From Mycolicibacterium confluentis (lineage in GTDB: Bacteria > Actinomycetota > Actinomycetes > Mycobacteriales > Mycobacteriaceae): DNA of 64,000 bases. Where the stretch lies: positions 2,232,001-2,296,000 of the forward strand of contig NZ_AP022612.1 in the NCBI RefSeq assembly GCF_010729895.1. The letters are read 5' to 3'. The notes under the pieces were generated by a model. The model was not told the DNA's origin, searched no databases, and saw only the letters and a list, made by a program, of their open reading frames with translations. Shown here one piece after another: positions 43,752-53,637 of this stretch (positions within the stretch are counted from its first letter, which is position 1; every line of letters begins with the position of its first letter). The translations under genes and the position numbers were made by a program.

Positions 43752-43771
43752 TTGGTCCCTTCGGCCCCGAC
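43752..43771. promoter_or_regulatory. Weak DosR-like box between the Acg-type gene and adhA
   Basis: On the minus strand this 20-mer reads GTCGGGGCCGAAGGGACCAA, which keeps about 13 of 20 positions of the DosR consensus, including the left-half G4, G6 and C8; the right half is poor. It lies 65 bases before the Acg-type start. Acg-type genes are often DosR targets, which raises the chance it is real. Confidence 0.3.
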
Positions 43772-43799
43772 GGCGGGCAACCGCGTCCACTATGGATGG

Positions 43800-44819
43800 A
43801 TGGACGCATCGACGATGTCGGCGTGGCAGGTGCACAGGCCCGGCCCGATCGCCGGCGGACCGCTGCGCCGGGTCCGCGCACCGATCCCGGAGCCCGCACC
43901 CGGTGAGTTGTTGGTGGCGGTGCGGGTCTGCGGCGTGTGCCGCACCGACCTGCACGTCGCCGAGGGGGATCTGCCGGTGCACCGCCGGGATGTGGTGCCC
44001 GGTCACGAGGTGGTCGCCGAGGTGGTCGACGTATCCGCGGCCGGTCCCGACTGTGATGTGGTGGCTGGGGATCGGGTCGGCATCGCCTGGCTGCGTCACA
44101 CCTGCGGGACGTGCCGGTTCTGCCGCTGCGGGCGGGAGAACCTGTGCCCGGAATCGACGTACACCGGCTGGGACGCCGACGGCGGTTATGCCGAGTTCGC
44201 CACAGTGCCAGCCGAATTCGCCTACCGGCTGCCGGACGGCTACTCGGACTCCGAACTGGCTCCGCTGCTGTGTGCGGGCATCATCGGCTACCGCTCGCTG
44301 CGCTGCGCCGACGTCCCGCCCGGTGGGCGGCTGGGGATCTACGGTTTCGGCGGCAGCGCCCACCTGACCGCACAGGTCGCGATCGCGCAGGGTGCGGAGG
44401 TGCACGTGATGACCCGCGGTGCCGGGGCGCGGGAATTGGCGCTGTCGCTCGGGGCGGCGTCGGTGCAGGGGGCCGACGACCCGCCGCCCGTGGCGCTGGA
44501 CTCGGCGATCCTGTTCGCGCCCGTGGGCACGCTGGTGCCGCCCGCACTCGCTGCCCTGGATCGAGGCGGCACTCTGGCAGTCGCGGGCATCCACCTCAGC
44601 GACATCCCGGAACTCAACTACCAGCGGCATCTGTTCGAAGAACGCGTACTGCGCTCGGTGACCTCCAACACGCGCGCAGACGCGCGGGAGTTCCTGGATT
44701 TCGTCGCACGCCATCGCATCGAGGTGAGTGCCCGCGAGTATCCGATTGAGCAGGCCGACCGCGCGCTGGCGGACCTGGCCGGCGGTCGCTTCTCGGGTGC
44801 GGCGGTGCTGACGGTCTAG
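43800..44819 (+). CDS. adhA: Zinc-dependent alcohol dehydrogenase (Rv1862-like)
   Basis: 339-residue medium-chain dehydrogenase. Catalytic zinc residues are in [18 protein letters not shown] and [11 protein letters not shown]; the structural zinc loop is [15 protein letters not shown] with four cysteines; the Rossmann motif is [16 protein letters not shown]. It is closest to bacterial AdhA/AdhP-type enzymes, and substrate is not evident. ATG 43800 was chosen; ATG 43815 ([11 protein letters not shown]) is nearly as good. A longer open frame to 43665 is rejected because it overlaps the divergent gene's start. Confidence 0.9.
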   Translation: MDASTMSAWQVHRPGPIAGGPLRRVRAPIPEPAPGELLVAVRVCGVCRTDLHVAEGDLPVHRRDVVPGHEVVAEVVDVSAAGPDCDVVAGDRVGIAWLRHTCGTCRFCRCGRENLCPESTYTGWDADGGYAEFATVPAEFAYRLPDGYSDSELAPLLCAGIIGYRSLRCADVPPGGRLGIYGFGGSAHLTAQVAIAQGAEVHVMTRGAGARELALSLGAASVQGADDPPPVALDSAILFAPVGTLVPPALAALDRGGTLAVAGIHLSDIPELNYQRHLFEERVLRSVTSNTRADAREFLDFVARHRIEVSAREYPIEQADRALADLAGGRFSGAAVLTV

Positions 44820-45583
44820 GCGGTGGCGTGCCAGACCAGGGCGGCCGCCAGGGCGCCCATGCCGTTGAGTGACCAGTGCAGCGCAATCGGCGCGATGATG
44901 CTGCCACTGCGTCGGCGCAGCCAGGTGAACACGAAACCGGCGGCCGCAGTGGCCAACACCGCGCCGACGACCCCGACCAGCATGCCGAACACACCGCCGC
45001 CGAACAGACGCGTGAATCCCACGTTGCTGGCCGTCAGCCCCATCGAGGTGGCGATGTGCCACAGGCCGAACAGCAGTGAACCGGCGGCCGCGACACCACG
45101 GAAACCCCATGCCCGGTTCAACGCTCCGTGCAGGACGCCGCGGAACGCCAACTCCTCGGGGATGACGGTCTGCAACGGGATGATCACCATGGACGCGATC
45201 AGTGCGCCTGACAGCGTCGCGTAGTTGTCATTGAGGAACATCGGCCGAGTGATCGGCAGCAGCACGCCGATGGCGATCACGGTGGCCACGAGTGCCACGG
45301 CGGCCGCCGCGTAGCCGACGCCGGAGCGCCAGTGGTCGCGGCCCAGGCCGAGTTCGGACCAGCCGAGTCCGCGGGACCGGACGAGCACCAACAGGCCGAC
45401 GGCGGCGGCGGGGACGGTCGCGATGCTGGCCCACGGCGTGGTGAAGTGCGCGATCAGGTTGGTCAGCGCGAGCACCACGACGACTACGGCGATGTCGACG
45501 TAGATCCGGAAGTGATGCAGCGCCGACAGCTGTGCCAGAACGGGATGCGGAGCATCCATGGCGGGGGCTGCGGCGTCAGACAT
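44816..45583 (-). CDS. CPBP-family intramembrane metalloprotease (Rv1863c-like)
   Basis: The 255-residue protein has seven or eight hydrophobic segments and the CPBP (Abi/CAAX protease-like) motifs: EELAFRG (EExxxR, near residue 142), FGLWHIATS and the late [14 protein letters not shown] proteins cleave prenylated proteins or peptides in other organisms; the role in mycobacteria is unknown. Start ATG 45583. The 3' end overlaps the adhA stop by 4 bases. Confidence 0.85.
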   Translation of the reverse strand: MSDAAAPAMDAPHPVLAQLSALHHFRIYVDIAVVVVVLALTNLIAHFTTPWASIATVPAAAVGLLVLVRSRGLGWSELGLGRDHWRSGVGYAAAAVALVATVIAIGVLLPITRPMFLNDNYATLSGALIASMVIIPLQTVIPEELAFRGVLHGALNRAWGFRGVAAAGSLLFGLWHIATSMGLTASNVGFTRLFGGGVFGMLVGVVGAVLATAAAGFVFTWLRRRSGSIIAPIALHWSLNGMGALAAALVWHATA

Positions 45584-45630
45584 AACCGGGCCAGCGTACC
45601 TGAGGCATCAATAATCCCTGTTCAGAGCGA

Positions 45631-48108
45631 TTATTCGTTGTCACCGCCGGTCGCGGACGCGGCGCTGGCCCCGTCCGGTCCCATACTGCCGCGAGCGGCG
45701 GGCCACACCCAGTCGCGGACCTCCGGGATGTCGTCACCGTGTTCGCGGGTGTACTCCCGCGCCGCGATTCGGCTGTCCATCATCTCCTGACGCAGCGCCG
45801 CGCAGGTCGACTTCAGTCCCGGCACGCGGTCGATCACATCCATCACAAGGTGGTAGCGGTCGAGGTCGTTGAGCATCACCATGTCGAACGGCGTCGTGGT
45901 GGTGCCCTCCTCCTTGTAGCCGCGGACATGGAGGTTGCCGTGATTGGTGCGTCGGTAGGTCAGGCGGTGGATCAGCCACGGATAGCCGTGGTAGGCGAAG
46001 ATGATCGGCTTGTCGCGCGTGAAGATCATGTCGAACTCGTCACTGGAGAGCCCGTGCGGATGCTCGGTCGCGTCCTGCAGCCTCATCAGGTCCACGACGT
46101 TGACGAAGCGCACCTTGAGGTCGGGCAGGTGCGCTCGCAGCAGGTCGGCCGCGGCCAGCGCCTCCAGGGTGGGGACGTCACCCGCGGCGGCGAGCACGAC
46201 GTCGGGGTCGCTGCCCAACTCCTCGGTGCTGGCCCATTCCCAGATGCCCAGTCCACGCGTGCAGTGCGCGATGGCCTGCTCCATGGTGAGGAAGTTGGGC
46301 GCGGGCTGCTTGCCGGACACCACGACATTGACGTACTGGCGCGTCCGCAGACAGTGGTCGTAGGTGGACAGCAGCGTGTTGGCGTCCGGCGGCAGGTACA
46401 CGCGCACGACGTCGGCGCTCTTGTTCACCACATGGTCGATGAATCCGGGGTCCTGATGCGAGAACCCGTTGTGGTCCTGGCGCCAGACATGGCTGGACAG
46501 AAGGTAATTCAGGCTCGCGATGGGGCGCCGCCACGGGATGTGGTTGGTGACCTTGAGCCATTTGGCGTGCTGGTTGAACATCGAGTCGATGACGTGGATG
46601 AACGCCTCGTAGCAGTTGAACAGGCCGTGCCTGCCGGTCAGCAGGTAGCCCTCGAGCCAGCCCTCGCACTGGTGCTCGGACAGCATCTCCACCACTTGGC
46701 CCGCCCGGGCGAGGTGCTCGTCGACCTCCGGTGAGAGGTACTCGGCGTCCCACTGCTTGTCGGTGGCGTCGTAGACGGCCTGCAGTCGGTTGGACGCCGT
46801 CTCGTCGGGTCCGAAGATGCGAAAGTTGTCGGGGTTGCGGCGCACCACCTCGGTCAGCCACTGCCCGAGGACGCGGGTGGCCTCGGCGACGGTCGCGCCG
46901 GGAGCGGGGACGTCGACCGCGAAGTCCCGAAAGTCGGGCAGACGTAGATCTTTGAGCAGCAGACCGCCGTTGGCGTGCGGGTTGTCGCTCATTCGCAACT
47001 GGCCGTCGGGGGCCAGCGCGGCGATTTCCGGATCGATGCGGCCGTCGGCGTCGAACAGTTCGTCGGGCCGGTAGGAGGCCAGCCAGTCGGCCAGCACCTG
47101 CAGATGTTCTGCGGTGTCGCGGGCATTGGACAGCGGAACCTGATGCGCGCGCCAGGATCCGGTGGTCTTCTTGCCGTCGATGTAGGCCGGGCCGGTCCAG
47201 CCCTTCGGTGTGCGGAACACGATCATGGGCCAGCAGGGGCGTCGCTCGTCGCCCGCGGCGGCCGCGGCCTTGAGCGTGGCGATCTCGTTGAGCACCTCGT
47301 CGAGCAGGGTGGCGAAGCGTCGGTGCGCGTCGGCGGGATCCCCGGCGTGTTCCTCGTCCTCGGACACCTCGAAGAAGTACGGGTGGTGGCCGTACCCGAC
47401 CATCAGGCTCGAGAGCTCCTCGGACGGTATGCGCGCCAGCACGGTCGGATTGGCGATCTTGTAGCCGTTGAGATGCAGGATGGGCAACACCACGCCGTCC
47501 TTGGCGGGATTCAGCAGCTTGTTGGAGTGCCAGCTGGTGGCCAGCGGACCGGTCTCGGCCTCGCCGTCGCCGACCACGGCGGCCACCAGCAGGTGCGGAT
47601 TGTCGAATGCCGCACCGTAGGCGTGCGACAGCGCGTAGCCGAGTTCGCCGCCCTCATGGATCGATCCCGGCGTCTCGGGTGCCACGTGCGACGGGATGCC
47701 GCCCGGGAACGAGAACTGCCGGAAGAGTCGCGTCAACCCCTCGGTGTCACCGGTGATGTCGGGGTAGATCTCGGTGTAGGTGCCGTCGAGGTAGGCCGAC
47801 GCGACCAGGCCGGGGCCGCCATGGCCGGGTCCTGTCACATAGATCGTGGACTGGCTGCGCTCAGCGATCACGCGGTTGAGATGGGCGTAGAGGAAGTTCA
47901 GGCCCGGCGTGGTGCCCCAGTGTCCGAGCAGGCGCGGTTTGACGTCGTCGCGGGTGAGCGGGGTGCGCAGCAGGGGATTGCGCAGCAGGTAGATCTGGCC
48001 GACCGACAGGTAGTTGGCGGCCCGCCACCACCCGTCGAGTCGCGTGAGCGTGTCATCGGGCAGGGGAGCGGCGTCGCGGTGTGTCCAAGAGGTCATGCTC
48101 GTGGTCAT
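45631..48108 (-). CDS. xfp: D-xylulose/fructose-6-phosphate phosphoketolase
   Basis: Thiamine-diphosphate enzyme cleaving xylulose-5-P (or fructose-6-P) with phosphate to acetyl phosphate. About 825 residues, the normal size. Motifs: [24 protein letters not shown], the ThDP-binding [15 protein letters not shown] with [11 protein letters not shown], and [17 protein letters not shown] near residue 550. Start is uncertain: ATG 48108 or ATG 48096. No acetate kinase or phosphotransacetylase gene is next to it, so it relies on distant genes. M. tuberculosis has none at this place. Confidence 0.93.
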   Translation of the reverse strand: MTTSMTSWTHRDAAPLPDDTLTRLDGWWRAANYLSVGQIYLLRNPLLRTPLTRDDVKPRLLGHWGTTPGLNFLYAHLNRVIAERSQSTIYVTGPGHGGPGLVASAYLDGTYTEIYPDITGDTEGLTRLFRQFSFPGGIPSHVAPETPGSIHEGGELGYALSHAYGAAFDNPHLLVAAVVGDGEAETGPLATSWHSNKLLNPAKDGVVLPILHLNGYKIANPTVLARIPSEELSSLMVGYGHHPYFFEVSEDEEHAGDPADAHRRFATLLDEVLNEIATLKAAAAAGDERRPCWPMIVFRTPKGWTGPAYIDGKKTTGSWRAHQVPLSNARDTAEHLQVLADWLASYRPDELFDADGRIDPEIAALAPDGQLRMSDNPHANGGLLLKDLRLPDFRDFAVDVPAPGATVAEATRVLGQWLTEVVRRNPDNFRIFGPDETASNRLQAVYDATDKQWDAEYLSPEVDEHLARAGQVVEMLSEHQCEGWLEGYLLTGRHGLFNCYEAFIHVIDSMFNQHAKWLKVTNHIPWRRPIASLNYLLSSHVWRQDHNGFSHQDPGFIDHVVNKSADVVRVYLPPDANTLLSTYDHCLRTRQYVNVVVSGKQPAPNFLTMEQAIAHCTRGLGIWEWASTEELGSDPDVVLAAAGDVPTLEALAAADLLRAHLPDLKVRFVNVVDLMRLQDATEHPHGLSSDEFDMIFTRDKPIIFAYHGYPWLIHRLTYRRTNHGNLHVRGYKEEGTTTTPFDMVMLNDLDRYHLVMDVIDRVPGLKSTCAALRQEMMDSRIAAREYTREHGDDIPEVRDWVWPAARGSMGPDGASAASATGGDNE

Positions 48109-48253
48109 TCCCTTATCCAACGCCACCCAACACAGTTGCAACCGGGTTCGAGGCAGGAATTAACGAGTTGTTCGGCCAAACACCCCACCGGTTGGTTGGT
48201 CGAGGGTGTTCGACGCTATCGTTGCAGCGCTGGCGATGCGAAAGCGAGGGACG

Positions 48254-50602
48254 ATGGCTGACGGCGCGGAGTTGTTAGCGGGGTTGCGGGTGCTCGACCT
48301 GTCCCGCGGTTCCGGTGACGCGGTGGGACGCATTCTGGGCGATCTCGGCGCCGACGTGATCAAGGTGGAACCGCCCGGCGGGAGCCCGGCGCGGGCCGAA
48401 CTTCCCCGCCTGGGTGACACCAGCATCGCGTTCGCGCTGCACAACGCCAACAAGAGCAGCGTGGTCCTCGACCCCGACCAGGACGGTGACCGCGAGCGGC
48501 TGCTGGAGCTGGTCGCCGATGCCGACATTCTGATCGACTCCGGCATTCCCGGTCAGGCCGCCGCCTACGGCACGTCGTGCGCAGCACTGGCCGACCGTTT
48601 CGAGCATCTCGTGGCGTTGTCGGTCACCGACTTCGGCACCGAGGGACCCCGTTCGTCGTGGCAGGCCACCGACGCCGTGCTCTACGCGCTGTCCTCGGCG
48701 TTGTCCAAGTCCGGCCCGCCGACGGGTATGCCGGTGCTGCCGCCCAACGGGATCGCGTCCGCGACCGCCGCGGTGCAGGCGGCGTGGGCCGCCCTGGTGG
48801 CCTACTACCACCGCCTGCGGACCGGACTCGGTGACTACATCGACTTCTCCCGCTACGAGGCCGTCCTGCTGGCGCTCGATCCGCCGTTCGGTTCGCACGG
48901 TCAGGCCGCATCCGCAGCGGGCGGGCAGTCGAAGTGGCGGGGCCGGCCCCGCATGCAGGACTCGTATCCGATCCTGCCGTGCGCCGACGGGTGGGTGCGC
49001 ATGGTGGTGCTGGCACCGCGGCAGTGGCACGGCCTGCGCGCGTGGCTCGGTGAACCCGAGCAGTTCCAGGACCCCAAGTACGACACCATCGTCGAGCGCT
49101 TCCTGGCCTGGGGGGAGATCGGCGGGCTGCTGACCGAGAAGTTCTCCAAGATGACCATGGCCGAGATCTCCGATGCCGGGGAGTCCTACGGCGTACCGGT
49201 CGCGGCCGTGCTCGAGCCCTCCGACGTCGGGGACTCCGAGCACTTCGCGGCCGTCGGCGCCTTCACCGAGGCCGAGGTGGTGCCGGGCGTGCGGACACGC
49301 GTGCCGGTCGGTTACTACACCGTCGATGGGCAGCGGTTCGGGTTCCGGACCGCGGCGCCGGCCGTCGGTGCCGGACCGGGACGGTTCGCCGACCGTGCCG
49401 CCCGGACGACCCGCGCCGAAGACCTCGGCGGCAAGCCGTTCGCCGGACTGCGGATTGTGGACCTGGGCATCATCGTCGCCGGCGGTGAACTGAGCCGGCT
49501 GTTCGGCGACCTGGGCGCCGAGATCATCAAGGTCGAGAGCAAGCAGTTTCCGGACGGGCTGCGTCAGGGCCGTCCCGGACAGATCCTGACCGAGTCGTTC
49601 GCGTGGACCCATCGCAACAACTCCAGCCTGGGTCTGGAACTGCGGTCCGAGGGCGGGCCCGAGGTGCTGGCCGAACTGGTGCGTCGCTCGGATGCGGTGT
49701 TCGCCAACTTCAAGCCGGGAACGCTTACGGGACTGGGCTTTCCGTACGAGAAGCTCAAGGAGATCAACCCGTCGGTCGTGCTCGCCGAGAGCAGTGCGTT
49801 CGGCGACACCGGACCGTGGAGCTCCCGCCTGGGCTACGGCCCGCTCGTGCGCGCCTGCACCGGCGTCACCGCGCTGTGGACGGCCCCAGACCGTGCGGCC
49901 AAGCCCGGCCGGCACCCGTTCTACGACGCCACGACGGTCTTCCCCGACCACGTGGTCGGGCGCATCACGGCCATCGGCGCGCTGGCCGCGCTGATCCACC
50001 GCGATCTCACCGGGGAGGGTGCGCGCATCCACGTGTCGCAGGCCGAGGCCGGCATCAATCAACTCGACACCGTCTTCGTCGCGCAGCGGGCCCAGCAGGA
50101 CGCGCGCGGGGCCGTCGTGCCCAGCGAGGCCACCGACTCCGTCTTCGCCTGCCAGGGCGAAGACGAGTGGGCCGTCATCTCGCTGCGCCACGAGGCGGAC
50201 CGTCAGGCCGCGATCACGATCATGGGGGACCCCAGCGGATGGGCCGACTGGACCAGCGCCCGCACCCCGGCCGAGGTCGCAGAACTGCTGCAGGCCGCGG
50301 GCGTGCCTGCAGCGCCCATGAACCGCCGTCCCGAGGTGAGCGCCGATCCGCAGTTGGCCGTGCGGGGTCTCTACGAGGAGATGACGCATCCGCTGATCGA
50401 GGCGCCGCTGCCCGCCGAGACCGGTCCCGCGCCGTTCCGTCGCATCGCCAAGGCGGGCACGCGGCCAGCGCCCATGCCCGGTGACGACACCCGCGAGATC
50501 GGCCACGACGTCCTGGGTCTCGACGACGAGGCCATCGACAAGCTGGTGGCCGACGGAGTGCTGTACGTGGGCAAGGACGCCAAGGAGACGGTGCAGGCAT
50601 GA
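48254..50602 (+). CDS. Two-domain class III (CaiB/BaiF) CoA-transferase (Rv1866-like)
   Basis: 782 residues made of two CoA-transferase family III modules in tandem: the first (residues ~5-375) has LLAGLRVLDLSRGSGDAVGRILGDLGADVIKVEPPGG, the second (~400-780) repeats it as FAGLRIVDLGIIVAGGELSRLFGDLGAEIIKVES. Typical single-domain enzymes are ~400 residues and form interlaced dimers, so this fusion may give an intramolecular dimer. It should move CoA between an acyl-CoA and a carboxylic acid. ATG 48254; the next gene overlaps its stop by 4 bases. Rv1866 (778 residues) has the same architecture. Confidence 0.85.
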   Translation: MADGAELLAGLRVLDLSRGSGDAVGRILGDLGADVIKVEPPGGSPARAELPRLGDTSIAFALHNANKSSVVLDPDQDGDRERLLELVADADILIDSGIPGQAAAYGTSCAALADRFEHLVALSVTDFGTEGPRSSWQATDAVLYALSSALSKSGPPTGMPVLPPNGIASATAAVQAAWAALVAYYHRLRTGLGDYIDFSRYEAVLLALDPPFGSHGQAASAAGGQSKWRGRPRMQDSYPILPCADGWVRMVVLAPRQWHGLRAWLGEPEQFQDPKYDTIVERFLAWGEIGGLLTEKFSKMTMAEISDAGESYGVPVAAVLEPSDVGDSEHFAAVGAFTEAEVVPGVRTRVPVGYYTVDGQRFGFRTAAPAVGAGPGRFADRAARTTRAEDLGGKPFAGLRIVDLGIIVAGGELSRLFGDLGAEIIKVESKQFPDGLRQGRPGQILTESFAWTHRNNSSLGLELRSEGGPEVLAELVRRSDAVFANFKPGTLTGLGFPYEKLKEINPSVVLAESSAFGDTGPWSSRLGYGPLVRACTGVTALWTAPDRAAKPGRHPFYDATTVFPDHVVGRITAIGALAALIHRDLTGEGARIHVSQAEAGINQLDTVFVAQRAQQDARGAVVPSEATDSVFACQGEDEWAVISLRHEADRQAAITIMGDPSGWADWTSARTPAEVAELLQAAGVPAAPMNRRPEVSADPQLAVRGLYEEMTHPLIEAPLPAETGPAPFRRIAKAGTRPAPMPGDDTREIGHDVLGLDDEAIDKLVADGVLYVGKDAKETVQA

Positions 50603-52035
50603 CAGCGGTCTCCGGACAGGTCTTCATCGGCAACCGGTTCCGTCCCAGCGCGGAGGTCACGCCGGTCCTCGAGGCCGCCACTGGTCTGCCGCTGGGTGAC
50701 GGTGCGAACGCGGGCACCGCCGATGTCGACGCCGCGGTCGCCGCCGCCCGCGCCGCGCTGCGGGCTTGGAGGACCACCTCGGCGGAGGACCGCGCGGCGG
50801 TCCTGCGCGCCATGGCGGCCGAACTGAAGTCGCGCGCCGCGGCCACCTCCGAATTGGTGACCCGCGAGAACGGCATGCCGACGTCGTTGTCGCGGGGGGC
50901 CAACGGCGCGTTCCCGGCGCTGCTGCTCAATTACTACGCCGACCTGATCACCACAACACCCGACGAGGAGGTGCGGCCCGCCGCCATCGGGCACACGATC
51001 GTCCGGCATGAGGCCATCGGTGTGGTCGCGGCCATCACGCCGTGGAACTATCCGCAGGCTCTGGCGGCGTTCAAGCTGGCTCCCGCGCTGGCTGCGGGCT
51101 GCACCGTGGTGCTCAAGCCCGCACAGGAGACCGCGCTGGACGCCATGGTCTTCGGCGAGGCCGCCGCCGCGGCGGGCCTGCCCGAGGGCGTGCTCAACAT
51201 CGTGCCCGGTGGGATGGCCACGGGCGAGCACCTGGTGTCGCACCCCGGCGTGGACAAGGTCTCCTTCACCGGGTCGACGGCCGCGGGCCGCGCGATCGGC
51301 GAGGTGTGCGGACGCCTGCTGCGACCGGTGACCCTGGAACTCGGCGGCAAGTCCGCGGCCATCATCCTCGACGACGCCGACCTGGGCGTGACGCTGAAGG
51401 GCCTGCGCACGCAGTCCTTCGCCAACAATGGCCAGACCTGCTACCTGAACTCGCGCATCCTGGCACCGCGGTCGCGCTACGACGAGATCGTCGAGGCCCT
51501 GGCGGACCTGGCCAGCGGCATGACCGTCGGCGACCCGCTGGATCCGGCCACCGAGATCGGGCCCGTCGTCAGCGAGCGGCAGCGTCAGCGCATCCTGGGC
51601 TACATCGAGGCCGGCACCGCCGACGGTGGCAAACTGGTTGCCGGAGGGTCGATCCCGAAGGACCAGCCGCGCGGCTGGTTCGTCGAGCCCACGGTGTTCG
51701 CCGACGTCGACAACCGCCACCGCATCGCGCAGGAGGAGATCTTCGGCCCGGTGCTGGCCGTGATCCCTTACGACGACGACGAACACGCCGTGGCGTTGGC
51801 CAACGACAGTGAGTACGGCCTCGGCGGCACGGTGTGGTCCACCGATGTCGACCGCGCCACCGGCGTCGCGCGCGCGGTGCACACCGGCACCATCGGCGTC
51901 AACGCCTACAACCTCGACATCGCGGCGCCCTTCGGCGGCGTCAAGAGCAGCGGGCTGGGCCGTGAACTGGGCCCCGAGGGCCTGGCCGCGTTCCGCAGCA
52001 CCAAGTCGATCTACCGCGCCGGCCCTGCTTTTTGA
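50599..52035 (+). CDS. NAD(P)-dependent aldehyde dehydrogenase
   Basis: 478-residue ALDH-superfamily enzyme: ITPWNYPQALAAFKLAPALAAGCTVVLKP (cofactor), FTGSTAAGRAIGE, general base E247 in LELGGKSAA, and catalytic C281 in NNGQTCYLNSRI. All active-site residues are present. The start overlaps the CoA-transferase gene (ATGA), and the two are probably coupled: the dehydrogenase would make a carboxylic acid that the transferase activates. In M. tuberculosis Rv1866 and Rv1867 are adjacent, so this gene is an addition or was lost there. Confidence 0.92.
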   Translation: MTAVSGQVFIGNRFRPSAEVTPVLEAATGLPLGDGANAGTADVDAAVAAARAALRAWRTTSAEDRAAVLRAMAAELKSRAAATSELVTRENGMPTSLSRGANGAFPALLLNYYADLITTTPDEEVRPAAIGHTIVRHEAIGVVAAITPWNYPQALAAFKLAPALAAGCTVVLKPAQETALDAMVFGEAAAAAGLPEGVLNIVPGGMATGEHLVSHPGVDKVSFTGSTAAGRAIGEVCGRLLRPVTLELGGKSAAIILDDADLGVTLKGLRTQSFANNGQTCYLNSRILAPRSRYDEIVEALADLASGMTVGDPLDPATEIGPVVSERQRQRILGYIEAGTADGGKLVAGGSIPKDQPRGWFVEPTVFADVDNRHRIAQEEIFGPVLAVIPYDDDEHAVALANDSEYGLGGTVWSTDVDRATGVARAVHTGTIGVNAYNLDIAAPFGGVKSSGLGRELGPEGLAAFRSTKSIYRAGPAF

Positions 52036-52045
52036 CACGTGTCAA
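52032..52045. promoter_or_regulatory. 14-bp perfect palindrome overlapping a consensus -35
   Basis: TTGACACGTGTCAA is self-complementary over all 14 bases. Its first six bases are a perfect TTGACA -35, followed after 15 bases by TAGGTT (52053-52058), which is 7 bases before the ATG of the thiolase-like gene. It overlaps the aldehyde dehydrogenase stop codon. This looks like an operator, perhaps for a TetR-type repressor, controlling the downstream genes separately from the upstream pair. Confidence 0.6.
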
Positions 52046-52065
52046 CTACTGATAGGTTTTCTTCC

Positions 52066-53550
52066 ATGTCTCTGGATCCCCGCACGCCCGTACTCGTCGC
52101 CTACGGCCAGGTGAATCAGGCCGACAACACCCCAGAACCGCTGGAACCGGTGGCGTTGATGGCCGCCGCCGCGCGTGAGGCCGCCGACCCGCGGGTGCTC
52201 GCCGCGGTCGACGCGATCCGGGTGGTCAACCTGCTGTCGTGGCGCTACCGCGATCCCGGGCTGCTGCTGGGTCAGTTGATCGGCGCAGACAACCCCAGCA
52301 CGCGCTACACCGGTGTGGGTGGCAACGTGCCGCAGACGCTGGTCAACCAGGCCTGCCTGGACATCATCGCGGGCCGCAACGAGGTCGTGCTGATCGGCGG
52401 CGCCGAGACTTGGAAGACGCGGAAGCGCCTGAAGGCCAACGGAATCCGTCCGGACTGGACCAAGCAGGACGAGTCGGTGCCGGTGCCGCCGGGTGCCGAC
52501 GACGCCGTCGAGATGAGCAGTCCCTCGCAGGACCAGGTGGGCCTGCTGCTGCCGTCGCACGTCTACCCGTGGTTTGAGGAGGCGCTGCGCATCGCCGCGG
52601 GCGAGACCCAGGACGAGCACCGTCGTCGCATCGGCGCGCTGTGGGCCCGCTTCAACGAAGTGGCGCAGACCAACCCGCACGCCTGGAGCAACAAGGCCTA
52701 CACGGCCGAGGAGATCACCGAACCGGGCCCGGACAACCGGATGATCAGCTGGCCGTACACCAAGCTGCTGAACTCCAACAACATGGTCGACCAGAGCGCG
52801 GTGCTGATCCTCACCTCGGTCGAGAAGGCCGAACACCTGCAGATCCCGCGGGAGCGCTGGGTGTTCCCGTGGGCCGGCACCGACGCGCACGACACCTACT
52901 CGATCGCCGAACGTCTGGACTACAGCCGTTCGCCGGCCATCCGGATCGGCGCCGGTCGTGCTCTGGAACTGGCCGGTCTGGGCATCGACGACATCGACTT
53001 CATCGACATCTACTCATGCTTCCCGTGCGCGGTGCAGGTGGCCGCCAACGAGATCGGCGTCCCGACCGACGACCCGAACCGGCCGCTGACCGTCACCGGT
53101 GGCCTCACGTTCGCCGGTGGCCCGTGGAACAACTACGTGTCGCACTCCATTGCGACCATGGCCGAACGCCTGGTGGCCGAGCCGGGTAAGCGCGGCCTGA
53201 TCACCGCCAACGGCGGCTACCTGACCAAGCACGCCTTCGGTGTCTACAGCACCGAACCCCCGGCCGACGGCTTCCGCTGGGAGGACGTGCAGGATCGCGT
53301 GGACGCTGAGCCGACCCGCGAGGCCGTCGTCGGCTGGGAGGGTGTCGGCACGGTCGAGACCTGGACCGCCCCGTTCGGTCGTGACGGCAACCCGGAGAAG
53401 GCGTTCGTTTCCGTGCGGATCTCGGAGGAGCCGGACTCGGCGCGCGTGTTCGCGCTGCTGGACGCCGAAGGTGCGGCCGCTGCAGTGCGCGGGGACATCG
53501 CGGGGGCAAAGATTCGTGTGGAGGCGGACGGCACGGCGACGCTGGTGTAG
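52066..53550 (+). CDS. Thiolase-superfamily protein without the usual catalytic cysteines (Rv1867-like)
   Basis: From ATG 52066 the protein has 494 residues, the same as Rv1867; GTG 52039 is a less likely start. The fold marks are GGNVPQTLVNQACLDIIAG with VVLIGGAE (first half) and DFIDIYSCFPCAVQVAANEIG, GGLTFAGGPWNNYVSHS and NGGYLTKHAFGVYS (second half). The C-x-S-G nucleophile motif of thiolases is missing from the first, and the CxGGG loop becomes NGG in the last, so ordinary beta-ketothiolysis is unlikely. It may bind or scaffold acyl-CoA, or catalyse a different reaction. A C-terminal ~90-residue OB-like extension follows residue ~400. Confidence 0.8.
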   Translation: MSLDPRTPVLVAYGQVNQADNTPEPLEPVALMAAAAREAADPRVLAAVDAIRVVNLLSWRYRDPGLLLGQLIGADNPSTRYTGVGGNVPQTLVNQACLDIIAGRNEVVLIGGAETWKTRKRLKANGIRPDWTKQDESVPVPPGADDAVEMSSPSQDQVGLLLPSHVYPWFEEALRIAAGETQDEHRRRIGALWARFNEVAQTNPHAWSNKAYTAEEITEPGPDNRMISWPYTKLLNSNNMVDQSAVLILTSVEKAEHLQIPRERWVFPWAGTDAHDTYSIAERLDYSRSPAIRIGAGRALELAGLGIDDIDFIDIYSCFPCAVQVAANEIGVPTDDPNRPLTVTGGLTFAGGPWNNYVSHSIATMAERLVAEPGKRGLITANGGYLTKHAFGVYSTEPPADGFRWEDVQDRVDAEPTREAVVGWEGVGTVETWTAPFGRDGNPEKAFVSVRISEEPDSARVFALLDAEGAAAAVRGDIAGAKIRVEADGTATLV

Positions 53551-53637
53551 ACCAGGTTCTGACGTCCGGGCTAAAATCTTCCGCAAGTGCTTCCGCGCGC
53601 TTATCCTCATCTCGTACCGATGGGGGTCGGGATAATA

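Noticed and set aside
48275..50506. A 743-codon minus-strand frame opposite the CoA-transferase gene
   Set aside because: Shadow of the real gene, with low-complexity Arg/Gly/His composition and no domain.
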